Below, piece by piece: positions 1-7,407 of a stretch of DNA of 11,653 nucleotides; position 1 is the first letter of the stretch, and the number at the start of each line of letters is the position of its first letter. The translations under genes and the position numbers were made by a program. This stretch comes from an uncultured Blautia sp. (GTDB taxonomy: Bacteria; Bacillota; Clostridia; Lachnospirales; Lachnospiraceae), in NCBI GenBank assembly GCA_946538475.1, contig CAMNGN010000057.1, positions 1 through 11,653 on the forward strand, read 5' to 3'. Below the pieces are notes generated by a model, which was given only the letters and a program-made list of their open reading frames with translations, made no database searches and was not told the origin of the DNA.

Positions 1-974
1 TAATAGCCTTCGCAGAGGCCTTCAAAATTGCTGCAGTCGCGGATCAGAATGCCACGATCCCGGCATTGCTCTGCAAGCCCGGATTTGCCTCTGAAAAGGA
101 TATAGTTGGCGGCCGCCGGAAATACTTTGTAACCGAGGGCAGTAAGCTCGACGGAGAGAAACGCCCGCTCCTCCGCAACGACTTCTATTCCTCTTCTCAC
201 ATAATCCTGTTCATCAAGCGCAGCAAGTCCGGCAGCAGCTGCGATCACCGAGACGTTCCATGGCTGAGTTTTACTTCGTATCCGTGCGGCAATATCGACG
301 TCTGCTGTGATGGCATAACCTAGCCGAACTCCTGCCATGCCGTATGTCTTGGTAAACGCCTTCAGCACCATCACATGGGGAAACTGCTCCGTGTATCGCA
401 CAAAGGACACCTCTTCGGGATTTTCCGTAAGATCGATAAAACATTCATCGATTGTGAGAAAACTCCCGGCTTTCTTACATGCCTCAGCCAACCTCCGCGT
501 ATAGTCAAATGGGCTGAGAACACCCGACGGATTGTCAGGATTACAAAAGAAGACGATGTCCGGCCTCACTTCTTCGATTTTGGAGATAAGTCTGTTGTCA
601 TGTCTGAATCCGTTTGTTTCTTCAGCTGACACTCTTACGATATGACATCCCTGTTCTTCCAGCGCGGCTCCATATTCCGCAAACGCAGGAGCCGGAAGCA
701 CGGCTGTACGCGGAGCAAGAGCAGCACAGATAAGCCATATCAGCTCCGCAGCTCCATTTCCGCAGACGATACGGTCTTTGTCAGAAATACCTTCCACCCT
801 CGCGATCGCTGCTCTGAGTTCCTCCTGCTTAGGATCGGGGTATTCTGCCAAATGTTCTGCCGACCGGATTACCGCCTGCTTTACGCCTTCCGGCGTTCCC
901 AGCGGATTTACACTTGCCGAGAAATCAATGCATCCCGGATTCCTGTAGATATCTCCCCCGTGAAGATGTTTCAT
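1..974 (-). CDS. cobD: Threonine-phosphate decarboxylase (CobD/CobC type), 3' end cut by window edge
   Basis: A PLP-dependent fold type I aminotransferase-like enzyme. It decarboxylates L-threonine O-3-phosphate to (R)-1-amino-2-propanol phosphate, the linker that CbiB attaches to the corrin ring. Translating the minus strand from 974 gives 324 intact codons. Visible features are the N-terminal HGGDIYR and DFSASVNPLG (residues 6-26), NPDNPSG (145-151), the cofactor-ring Asp in TIDECF (about 176), and FTKTYGMAGVRLGY (207-220), whose Lys209 should bind PLP. The last readable residues, NFEGLCEGY, match the family's C-terminal region. The next codon begins TA, which fits the tyrosine of a GYYR motif but could be a stop. 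The family is usually about 360 residues, so roughly 35-40 are missing. The start is chosen from GGAGG six bases upstream. The gene begins 14 bases after the cbiB stop. A histidinol-phosphate aminotransferase is the main alternative, but the operon context argues against it. Confidence 0.93.
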   Translation of the reverse strand, partial: MKHLHGGDIYRNPGCIDFSASVNPLGTPEGVKQAVIRSAEHLAEYPDPKQEELRAAIARVEGISDKDRIVCGNGAAELIWLICAALAPRTAVLPAPAFAEYGAALEEQGCHIVRVSAEETNGFRHDNRLISKIEEVRPDIVFFCNPDNPSGVLSPFDYTRRLAEACKKAGSFLTIDECFIDLTENPEEVSFVRYTEQFPHVMVLKAFTKTYGMAGVRLGYAITADVDIAARIRSKTQPWNVSVIAAAAGLAALDEQDYVRRGIEVVAEERAFLSVELTALGYKVFPAAANYILFRGKSGLAEQCRDRGILIRDCSNFEGLCEGY

Positions 975-988
975 CAAATTCCTCCATG

Positions 989-1969
989 CTATTTCCGGAT
1001 TATCTGTAGAATATTCAAAACAAACGCCATTCCTGCAAAAACAGCAAGCCCAAGGAACGACGTAAAATACATCAGCCGGTACGCCCGTGGAATATCTTCG
1101 TCCTCTACCTCACGATCCGGTTTCCCGATAAAGGGCTTCTTGTATATCTTCCCAAAATAGCTTGCGTCGCCCGCCAGCTGTATATGCAATGCTCCGGCCA
1201 TCACGGATTCGGTCTGGGCGGAATTCGGGCTTGCGTGTTTTCGCCTGTCCTGTTTATATATGCGAAACGCGTTTGCGGGATCAAACCCGGCCGCCGAGGC
1301 AGCGATCATCAAAAGCGCAGACAGTCTGGCCGGTACATAATTCGCGGCATCATCAAGCTTTGCCGCGCATCGTCCGAACCAAAGATACCGGTCATTTTTG
1401 TATCCCAGCATGGAATCCATCGTATTGATCGCCTTATAGAGAAACATAAGGGGTGCCCCGCCAAGGGCCATGTAAAACATCGGCGCGATCACACCATCCG
1501 ATGTGTTTTCTGCTACCGTCTCTACAGCCGCACGGATGACGCCCTCACGGCTCAGATTTTCGGTATCCCTGCCGACGATCATGGAGACTGCATATCTTGC
1601 CTCGTCAAGCGTTCCATTTATTAATCTTTCGTAAACTTTCATGCTCTCCGATCGGAGTGACCGCGCCGCCAGAAGCTGTCCGCAGAAGAATATCTCGAGA
1701 GCAACGCCGACATATGGCTGCAGACGATAAGCGAACCATACTACTAAGAAAGGTATCCCAAAACATACCAAACACACGATCAGCACAAGTACGATGCCGG
1801 CAATTCTCTCTCCTCGATCGGTCTTTGGAAATATTCTTCTGAGTCTGTCCTCGAGAAATCCGATCAGTTTTCCCATCATGATCACAGGATGCGGAAGCCA
1901 TGTCGGATCTCCAAGCAGCAGATCAAGAACAAATGCGCCAAGCATGACGATCGCACGATATTTCAACAT
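989..1969 (-). CDS. cbiB: Adenosylcobinamide-phosphate synthase CbiB
   Basis: An integral membrane enzyme that joins aminopropanol (or its phosphate) to adenosylcobyric acid, giving adenosylcobinamide (phosphate). The 326-residue product has the family signatures: LDLLLGDP...HPV..MG near the N-terminus (15-33), VGRDT (132-136), AAVETVAENTSDGVIAP (147-163), YKAINTMDSMLGYKNDRY (178-195), KLDDAANYVPAR (204-215) and HASPNSAQTESVMAGAL (245-261). Hydrophobic segments lie at about 5-20, 56-82, 86-102, 215-228 and 301-322. I chose the start at 1969 because AGGGGG lies about five bases upstream. An in-frame ATG at 1984 would add five residues but has no well-placed Shine-Dalgarno. The start overlaps the end of cbiA by seven bases, which suggests translational coupling, and cobD follows after 14 bases. 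Pairing with cobD makes sense because CobD supplies the CbiB substrate. Confidence 0.95.
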   Translation of the reverse strand: MLKYRAIVMLGAFVLDLLLGDPTWLPHPVIMMGKLIGFLEDRLRRIFPKTDRGERIAGIVLVLIVCLVCFGIPFLVVWFAYRLQPYVGVALEIFFCGQLLAARSLRSESMKVYERLINGTLDEARYAVSMIVGRDTENLSREGVIRAAVETVAENTSDGVIAPMFYMALGGAPLMFLYKAINTMDSMLGYKNDRYLWFGRCAAKLDDAANYVPARLSALLMIAASAAGFDPANAFRIYKQDRRKHASPNSAQTESVMAGALHIQLAGDASYFGKIYKKPFIGKPDREVEDEDIPRAYRLMYFTSFLGLAVFAGMAFVLNILQIIRK

Positions 1970-3408
1970 ACGTACCCCCTGCATTTATTCATAAAAGCCT
2001 CTGCAATCTCCGGAGCTCCGTAGTAATATAGATGCGGGAAACCTGCCAGCAATGTATCACTCACATGCATGCACTGATGATGCATACCTCCTGCCGGCTT
2101 TTCGGCGTATACAGCATCTCCCGGATTCTCCGAATCGTAGTAATGAAACTCGTGCGCCACGGTATTGCAGGATATCTTCGAACCGAAGATTTTCATTCCT
2201 TCAGTCTGAAGCAATTTATATCCAAACCGCTGAAGTTTTTTTGTCTTGAATGCTTTGCCTGTGATTGCTCCTACCATTGGCCATGTATGACCGTCTTCCC
2301 CTTCCATATACTCATGCAGATACATAAAGCCGCCGCATTCTGCCATGCAGGGAAGGCCCTCGTTCAACGCCTCACGAATGGAATCACGCATGCTTTTGTT
2401 AGCTGATAGTTGCTCCGCATACAGCTCGGGATAACCTCCGTAAAGAAGAAGTCCCTGTACATGTTCGGGAAGAACCGTATCATGTACCGGAGAGAAGGTG
2501 ACGATTTCCGCACCCATGTTTCGCAAAAGATTTACATTGTCCTCGTAGATAAAACAGAATGCTTCATCCTTAGCAAGGGCAATACGTATCTTTTTTCCGT
2601 TATGATCCTGTGGAACGCGTAGGTTATTCGCAGTGAATGATGTACGCATTTCTCCCTGTGAAGGAAAATCTACTCGCTCCAAAGCCTCTGCATTTTCTGT
2701 TGTTTCCGGAATGATTTCTGCTGCACCGCCCGCAATTTCCAGTATTCCTTCAACATCGAGTGTTTCACTCAAACTTTCGGCAATGCGTGAGATCCTGCCC
2801 CTCAGATCTTTGATCTCCTCCGGCATCATGAGCCCCAGGTGTCTGCTCTCAAATCGCATGCATTCATCTTCCGGCACATACCCCAGACACCTGATATGCA
2901 GCTCCTGCTCTGTGAGCATTTTCAGCCTGGGATAAATCATCGGCGAGATACGGTTGAAAATGACCCCTGCAATATGATCATCCGGTCGATAATCGAGAAA
3001 TCCTTTGATTATTGCCGCAGCAGAAGTACTCATACCGCGCCCGTCCACGATCAAAACGACAGGTGTGTTCGTCATCGTCGCCAGTTCGTAGGAAGATGCA
3101 CGCGTGGTATACCCTCCAAGTCCGTCATAGTAGCCCATCACACCTTCGATAACCGAAATATCGCTGCCTGCAGCATGACTCGAAAACACGGCCCTTACAC
3201 CGTCAGGATTCAAAAAGAACGTATCCAGATTGACAGACGGCACCCCGATCACATTCGAATGAAACATCGGATCGATATAATCAGGCCCGCACTTAAAGGC
3301 CTGCACATTCATTCCTCGATTTTTAAGAAGCGCAAGAAGCCCTGTCGTGATAGTAGTCTTTCCGCTTCCGCTCTTTACTCCGGCAAGCATGATCCGGGGC
3401 AGTTTCAT
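1963..3408 (-). CDS. cbiA: Cobyrinic acid a,c-diamide synthase CbiA
   Basis: A glutamine- and ATP-dependent amidotransferase that amidates the a and c side chains of (Co-)cobyrinic acid. The 481-residue product has the expected two domains. The N-terminal dethiobiotin-synthetase-like ATPase carries the P-loop GVKSGSGKTT (10-19), KCGPDYIDPMFH (39-50) and EGVMGYYDGLGG (88-99). The C-terminal class I-type glutaminase begins around residue 272 and has LLLYGGYPELY (320-330), the nucleophile Cys358 in MAECGGFMYLHE, and AHEFHYYD (418-425). It is slightly longer than the roughly 460-residue enteric enzyme. The start overlaps the stop of the preceding fusion gene as ATGA, with GAGG about seven bases upstream, so the two are probably translationally coupled. 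Because the cluster is the cobalt-early (CbiD/CbiG) type, cbiA is a better name than cobB (hydrogenobyrinate synthase). CbiP (cobyric acid synthase) shares the architecture, but this length and these motifs fit CbiA. Confidence 0.96.
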   Translation of the reverse strand: MKLPRIMLAGVKSGSGKTTITTGLLALLKNRGMNVQAFKCGPDYIDPMFHSNVIGVPSVNLDTFFLNPDGVRAVFSSHAAGSDISVIEGVMGYYDGLGGYTTRASSYELATMTNTPVVLIVDGRGMSTSAAAIIKGFLDYRPDDHIAGVIFNRISPMIYPRLKMLTEQELHIRCLGYVPEDECMRFESRHLGLMMPEEIKDLRGRISRIAESLSETLDVEGILEIAGGAAEIIPETTENAEALERVDFPSQGEMRTSFTANNLRVPQDHNGKKIRIALAKDEAFCFIYEDNVNLLRNMGAEIVTFSPVHDTVLPEHVQGLLLYGGYPELYAEQLSANKSMRDSIREALNEGLPCMAECGGFMYLHEYMEGEDGHTWPMVGAITGKAFKTKKLQRFGYKLLQTEGMKIFGSKISCNTVAHEFHYYDSENPGDAVYAEKPAGGMHHQCMHVSDTLLAGFPHLYYYGAPEIAEAFMNKCRGYVC

Positions 3409-5393
3409 GGCCGTACCTCTCCTTTACGCGTAATGATATAGATCGGATTCTCTCCCATCATCATATGAGAATGTCCCACTTTTCTTGCCCGTGCGACGTT
3501 TACCTGCACAATTTCCGGCTCATCTTCGCATAAGGTGTGAAGAGCCGCCAGCGCTTCGTTTAAAGTTTCCAGAGTAATGCAGTTGATCACGATACGCACT
3601 GCCGGGTTTTTCTGTACCAGTGTTTCCAAAATCTTTGTAAGCTTTCCGGCACTTCCGCCCACAAACGCATGAGTAGGCGCCGGAAGATCAAGCAGTACAT
3701 CGGGGGCTTCTCCGGGAATAACGCGCAGATTTCCGCACCCAAATGTCTTAGCATTCTTCTCGATCAGTTCCAGAGCCTCTGCCTTTTTCTCTATGGCATA
3801 GACACGCCCGTTTTCGGCCCGCAGGGCCATCTCAACAGCCACCGATCCGGTTCCCGCACCGACGTCATAGCATACTGAATCCTTCATAAGAGCAAGTTTT
3901 GCCAGCGATATCGTGCGCACTTCCTCCTTCGTCATCGGCACATCTCCGCGAGTAATGCTTGCGTCGGAAATGCCATGTACGGCAGGAAGAACGGAAGGTT
4001 TATCGTTTACAATGAGAACAACGCTCAGTGCCTCGCCCGCATAATCTGTCAGCCGGCAGGCTTTTTCGGTAAAGATCTTTTCATTTCTGTAGGAAAGATT
4101 CTCGCCTACCGTCATCGAGACATCGCCAAGACCATATTTCGTAAGACGCGATGCCAGTGTGGATACATCATCACTTTTTCCCAGAATGGAGAACACTTTG
4201 TGATTGTGCGCTGATGCAGAAACCAGATCCGCGTCTCTTCCGTGGCTGCTGAGCAGTAACGCATCGTCCCAGGATTCCAAGATCTTTGCCATAAAATAGG
4301 TCAGCGAAGAAATGCCGCATAAAACACGCGCGTTCATACCCGGCATTCCCATCAGTTTTTTGGCCCCGCTGTAAAAGCCGGTGTCGCCCGACATGACTAC
4401 GGCGATCCTGCGATATTCGTTATGCTCTTTTATATAGTTAAAGATCCGCTCTGCATCATACTCAAAGACCACATCCTGCCGCTCACGGACCGATTCGACG
4501 ATTCTTTTGGCTCCGATCAGAAGATCGGAACGTGACAGCTCACGCCTTGCCTCCTCTGTAAGCAGATCTGTACTTCCGGGGCCGATTCCGATGATCGAAA
4601 CCTCGGGCTCCGGATGCAGACCAAACCGATCAATGATCTCTCTTCGGCATTTCGCTTCTGAAAGCCCTTCTTCCTCGAAAGGTCGTCCGATCACCACCGG
4701 CGTGACACCGCAGGCATAGGCTGCTTCCAGCTTCTCCGCAAATCCTCCCGCGGCGCCCGATTCCTTCGTCACCATATATCTGCAATCGAATTGCCGCAGA
4801 GTTGCCTCATTCATCTCCTGCGAAAACGGGCCCTGCATCGCTACTATATGCTTTGCTTCGATTCCGGCTTCGATACAGATCTGTAACGGCTCCGGCAACG
4901 GCAGAACTCTGGCGATAATTCTCCCGCGCAGTTCTTCATGTACAGCAAAAGAAGGCAGCTCCTTGCTGCCTGTGGTAAGGAGAATATTTCCTGTTGTATC
5001 TTTTAAAAATAATGCAGCCGAATCTGCATCTTCCACATATACTGCATTTCCGGTTGTTTCAGTGTACTCAGCCTTTCTACGCAGGACACGAAGATATTTC
5101 GGCCGCTGTTCCTCAGGCAGTCGATCTATTGCCACCCGAATATTTGCCGTTACCTTATCCGCATAAGGATGCGTGGCATCGACCACCATCAGAGGCCTCT
5201 CCTCAAGTAAAAATTCCCGCATCGCGGCAGCATCCATACGGCCGTCTGAAAGATGCAGGAATTCGTTTTCCGTCAGGGATTTTCTTCCGTACTCCGTAGC
5301 CACGCAGGCGCAGGTATGTATGCCCTGCTCCGAAGCAAAGCGGCTCAGTTCATAACCTTCGGTCGTCCCCGCAAATATGATCAGTTCGTACAT
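3405..5393 (-). CDS. Triple fusion: precorrin-6A reductase (CobK/CbiJ) - CbiE - CbiT methyltransferases
   Basis: One 662-residue polypeptide carrying three corrin-ring enzymes in order. Residues 1 to about 258 are cobalt-precorrin-6A reductase (CbiJ/CobK), with FAGTTEGYEL (7-16), VVDATHPYA (70-78) and MQGPFSQEMNE (186-196). Residues 263 to about 462 are CbiE, the cobalt-precorrin-7 C5-methyltransferase, with IIGIGPGSTDLLTEEAR (267-283), VVMSGDTGFYSGAKKL (332-347) and GISSLTYFMAK (360-370). Residues about 473-662 are CbiT, the decarboxylating C15-methyltransferase. It shows ITRGDVPMTKEEVR (480-493), the SAM-binding loop YDVGAGTGSVAVEMAL (509-524) and FVGGSAGKL (577-585). CbiE-CbiT fusions (CobL) are common; adding CobK in front is less so. 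All three domains look complete. AGAGG sits six to seven bases before the ATG. The stop overlaps cbiA as ATGA. The first 11 codons and the leader belong to a repeated 59-base unit described separately. Confidence 0.94.
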   Translation of the reverse strand: MYELIIFAGTTEGYELSRFASEQGIHTCACVATEYGRKSLTENEFLHLSDGRMDAAAMREFLLEERPLMVVDATHPYADKVTANIRVAIDRLPEEQRPKYLRVLRRKAEYTETTGNAVYVEDADSAALFLKDTTGNILLTTGSKELPSFAVHEELRGRIIARVLPLPEPLQICIEAGIEAKHIVAMQGPFSQEMNEATLRQFDCRYMVTKESGAAGGFAEKLEAAYACGVTPVVIGRPFEEEGLSEAKCRREIIDRFGLHPEPEVSIIGIGPGSTDLLTEEARRELSRSDLLIGAKRIVESVRERQDVVFEYDAERIFNYIKEHNEYRRIAVVMSGDTGFYSGAKKLMGMPGMNARVLCGISSLTYFMAKILESWDDALLLSSHGRDADLVSASAHNHKVFSILGKSDDVSTLASRLTKYGLGDVSMTVGENLSYRNEKIFTEKACRLTDYAGEALSVVLIVNDKPSVLPAVHGISDASITRGDVPMTKEEVRTISLAKLALMKDSVCYDVGAGTGSVAVEMALRAENGRVYAIEKKAEALELIEKNAKTFGCGNLRVIPGEAPDVLLDLPAPTHAFVGGSAGKLTKILETLVQKNPAVRIVINCITLETLNEALAALHTLCEDEPEIVQVNVARARKVGHSHMMMGENPIYIITRKGEVRP

Positions 5394-5395
5394 GT

Positions 5396-5452
5396 CTATC
5401 CTCTTACCGTTATCATCCCGGTCGTCATCGCAAATATGATCAGTTCGTACAA
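5396..5452 (-). other. 18-codon mini-ORF immediately upstream of cobK (duplicated cobK head)
   Basis: Reading from TTG at 5452 gives LYELIIFAMTTGMITVRG and a TAG two bases before the cobK ATG. Residues 2-8 repeat residues 2-8 of the CobK protein (YELIIFA) with identical codons. The tail resembles the CobJ C-terminus (consensus MITPRG). AAAAGG precedes the TTG by six bases. It is either a decaying duplicate or a coupling peptide that carries ribosomes to cobK. Translation is unproven. Confidence 0.4.
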
Positions 5453-5454
5453 AT

Positions 5455-5511
5455 CTAACCTTTTGGCAATATCATCCCATTCACTCCTGCAGATCTGGTC
5501 AATCTGCGCAT
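5455..5511 (-). other. Second 18-codon mini-ORF overlapping the cobJ 3' end
   Basis: ATG at 5511 opens a frame of 18 codons (MRRLTRSAGVNGMILPKG) ending in TAG at 5457-5455, two bases before the TTG of the next mini-ORF. It is the register-equivalent of that mini-ORF, shifted by exactly 59 bases. It overlaps the cobJ stop (TGA, 5501-5499) in another frame. AAGAGG lies six bases before the ATG, inside the cobJ codons. Its first ten codons match the cobK head at about 18 of 30 bases. Translation is unproven. Confidence 0.35.
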
Positions 5512-6233
5512 CTATAACCTCTTGGCGTTACCATCCGTTCTCCGATGCGGATAGTCTGGGAGCTGCCGATAAAAACAGTCGTGAACATATCCGCATCATA
5601 TTCCCGCAGCTGCTTAAGCGTAAGGATTCCCATCTCCTGTCCTTCTCTTCCGATATTCCGCGCATAGCCGCACACCGTCTCAGGTGTTCTGTACCGAAGA
5701 ACAATATCGCAGGCTTTTCGCAGATGATCATGCCTTTTTTTGCTCGACGGATTATATAAACATATGACAAGATCCGCCTCGGCAGCCGCCGATAGCCGCT
5801 TTTCAATCAATTTCCAAGGTGTCAGCAGATCACTCAGACTGATCACGCAGAAGTCGTGTCCCAGCGGAGCGCCGAGCAGCGCCGCACCGGACAGTGCCGA
5901 TGTGACACCGGGCACCACTTCGATCTGTGTGTCCGGATATTTCGGGCTCAGTTCAAAGATCAGTCCCGCCATGCCGTACACCCCCGCATCGCCACTGCAG
6001 ACCACAGAAACCGTCAGACCTTGGGAAGCTTTCTCAAAAGCAAGCATGCAGCGTTCCATTTCACGGCGCATAGGTGTGGTGATAAACTCTTTCTCCGGAA
6101 AGAATTCCTTCACCAGGTCCACATAGACCGTATAACCTACGATCACATCGCTGTCTGCCATCGCTTTCACAGCTTTTGCTGTCATCTGTCCCTGCTCACC
6201 CGGTCCGATGCCGACAACATATATTCTGTTCAT
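5499..6233 (-). CDS. cbiH: Cobalt-precorrin-3B C17-methyltransferase CobJ/CbiH
   Basis: A SAM-dependent tetrapyrrole methyltransferase that methylates C17 and drives ring contraction, giving cobalt-precorrin-4. The 244-residue product has the N-terminal YVVGIGPG (5-12), the CSGDAGVYGMAG loop (79-90), EVVPGVTSALSGAALLGAPL (105-124) and the CbiH-typical ISLSDLLTPW (131-140) and LYNPSSKKR (159-167). The length is typical, and there is no fused ferredoxin or CbiG domain. CobJ proteins often end at or near MITPRGY; here MVTPRGY is followed by an extra RCAD, at the start of the 59-bp repeat array. The start at 6233 is the only reasonable ATG; AGAGG lies about ten bases upstream, a somewhat long spacing. 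An 85-base gap separates it from cbiG. The symbol cbiH follows the anaerobic pathway; cobJ is the equivalent name. Confidence 0.95.
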   Translation of the reverse strand: MNRIYVVGIGPGEQGQMTAKAVKAMADSDVIVGYTVYVDLVKEFFPEKEFITTPMRREMERCMLAFEKASQGLTVSVVCSGDAGVYGMAGLIFELSPKYPDTQIEVVPGVTSALSGAALLGAPLGHDFCVISLSDLLTPWKLIEKRLSAAAEADLVICLYNPSSKKRHDHLRKACDIVLRYRTPETVCGYARNIGREGQEMGILTLKQLREYDADMFTTVFIGSSQTIRIGERMVTPRGYRCAD

Positions 6234-6318
6234 ATCATCAACACCTCTCGAGAAATTTACGTTACTATCTGATATCTGTCTGCTTTGACTAGATCAGTCA
6301 TCAAGGCAGCATAATTCA
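6234..6318 (-). other. Short cbiG-cbiH intergenic spacer with small hairpin
   Basis: The 85 bases between the cbiG TAG and the cbiH ATG contain no gene. On the transcribed strand TGACT and AGTCA form a five-base stem with loop GATCT at about 6280-6294. There is no T-tract after it, so it does not look like an intrinsic terminator. I see no convincing promoter. Confidence 0.3.
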
Positions 6319-7407
6319 CTAGTTGTACTTAAGTATCTTATCCTCGACAGCCGCAGCGCAGGTAATGCCGTATTCGGCTTTTTTCCCTGCAATCAGCTTT
6401 CCGCCGTGCGAAGCTACAACTGCGCTGCGCTCACACACGTTATCTACACCCATATTTCTTGCCACAAACAGAGAGGGAGAAAAATCCCCCTTTGCCGAAG
6501 CCAGTTCGGCCGCTGTGAACGTCTCGAATTCGAGCTGGCACATTTCTGCGGCGCCGATAAGTCCGGGTTCATCTTTTTTTCTGTCGATACTGGAAATTCC
6601 CTTGACCGATCTGAGATCGATGCGATGCTTTGTCACATAGATATCCAGAAAAGTCTTTATTGCTTCGGCTTCCTTCCCCCTGCGGCAGCCGACGCCAAGC
6701 CAGACCGCTTCCGGAATAACACGCACCGTGACACGGAAGGGAGTCACGTGAGATCTGACCGTCACTATGATTCCGATCGCCGGCATTGTTCTTCCCCTGT
6801 CCTCGGGGATAAATGTTCCGGAATCGTTCATGACCACACGGATAAGGCCTTCGGGAAAGTCTCCTTCTATTTTAAAATCACTGTAAAACCCGACAGGTTC
6901 TCCCGCAAGCAATGCAGCGGAAACTTCCTTGGCGGCCCATGCCGGATAGAGTGTGCATTTGTTCTTTTTAGCAAAGGTATCTACCGCAAACCTGCTGTGA
7001 AGATCGGTGGCCGTGGTAATAACAGGCTGCGCACCCAGGACCTGTGCCGCCTCTTCTGCCAGCTCATTGGCTCCTCCGAAATGTCCGCTGAGGATAGGGA
7101 TGACCGCCTTCCCGCACTCATCCACGACAAGGACTGCCGGATCTTCCTTCTTGCTTTTTAAATACGGCGCTATGCTTCGTACGGCTATTCCGCATGCGCT
7201 CACAAAGATCAGGGCATCGCTGTCTTCGAACCTGCTCTGTGTCCATTCCTTGTGACTTTCGGTGAGGGAACCGCTTATATATTTGCTCTTCCCGTCCAGT
7301 CTGACTTCATAACCGTTTGCTTCCAGTCCCGCTTTCAGCATACGTCCGACTGTAAGTCCGTTAGTGCTGAAGCCGATGATGGCGATCTTCTTTCCGTTTT
7401 TCTTCAT
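6319..7407 (-). CDS. cbiG: Cobalt-precorrin-5A hydrolase CbiG
   Basis: Opens the delta-lactone of cobalt-precorrin-5A and releases acetaldehyde, a step specific to the anaerobic pathway. The product is 362 residues. The N-terminal domain starts KKIAIIGFSTNG (6-17) and contains FVSACGIAVRSIAPYL (68-83). The conserved DECGKAVIPILSGHFGGAN (96-114) is the family hallmark, followed by TTATD (131-135). A central segment leads to the C-terminal CobE-like domain with WLGVGCRRGKEAEAI (236-250) and the AGKKAEYGITCAAA region near the end. I set the start at 7407 because AGGA lies six bases upstream and the ATG overlaps the cobM stop as ATGA. An in-frame ATG at 7446 would add 13 residues (MARSFGQERTGLD) with no family similarity that I recognise. 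Its presence with cbiD makes the cluster the oxygen-independent type. Confidence 0.95.
   Translation of the reverse strand: MKKNGKKIAIIGFSTNGLTVGRMLKAGLEANGYEVRLDGKSKYISGSLTESHKEWTQSRFEDSDALIFVSACGIAVRSIAPYLKSKKEDPAVLVVDECGKAVIPILSGHFGGANELAEEAAQVLGAQPVITTATDLHSRFAVDTFAKKNKCTLYPAWAAKEVSAALLAGEPVGFYSDFKIEGDFPEGLIRVVMNDSGTFIPEDRGRTMPAIGIIVTVRSHVTPFRVTVRVIPEAVWLGVGCRRGKEAEAIKTFLDIYVTKHRIDLRSVKGISSIDRKKDEPGLIGAAEMCQLEFETFTAAELASAKGDFSPSLFVARNMGVDNVCERSAVVASHGGKLIAGKKAEYGITCAAAVEDKILKYN

Larger units (their letters stand above)
5361..5537. repeat. Three tandem copies of a 59-bp unit spanning the cobJ-cobK junction
   Basis: Aligning the junction by eye gives three consecutive 59-base units with no indels: 5361-5419, 5420-5478 and 5479-5537. 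The first two match at 49 of 59 positions, including 22 identical bases in a row. The second and third match at 35 of 59. In sense orientation each unit holds a cobJ-like tail (MVTPRG, MILPKG, MITVRG), a purine-rich Shine-Dalgarno, and an initiation codon followed by a cobK-like head. Only the unit nearest cobK has the intact ATG leading into the reductase. The furthest unit contains the real C-terminal codons of cobJ and its TGA. I infer repeated duplication of the original gene junction followed by drift. Confidence 0.85.

Noticed and set aside
642..1160. 172-codon open frame on the plus strand
   Set aside because: Runs antisense across the cobD start and the cbiB end. No recognisable protein features.
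5361..5537. CRISPR-like reading of the three 59-base units
   Set aside because: The units abut without spacers, differ from each other substantially, and overlap coding sequence of cobJ and cobK.
6406..7161. 251-codon open frame on the plus strand
   Set aside because: Antisense to cbiG. Its composition is rich in Cys, His and Arg, typical of a reversed coding frame.
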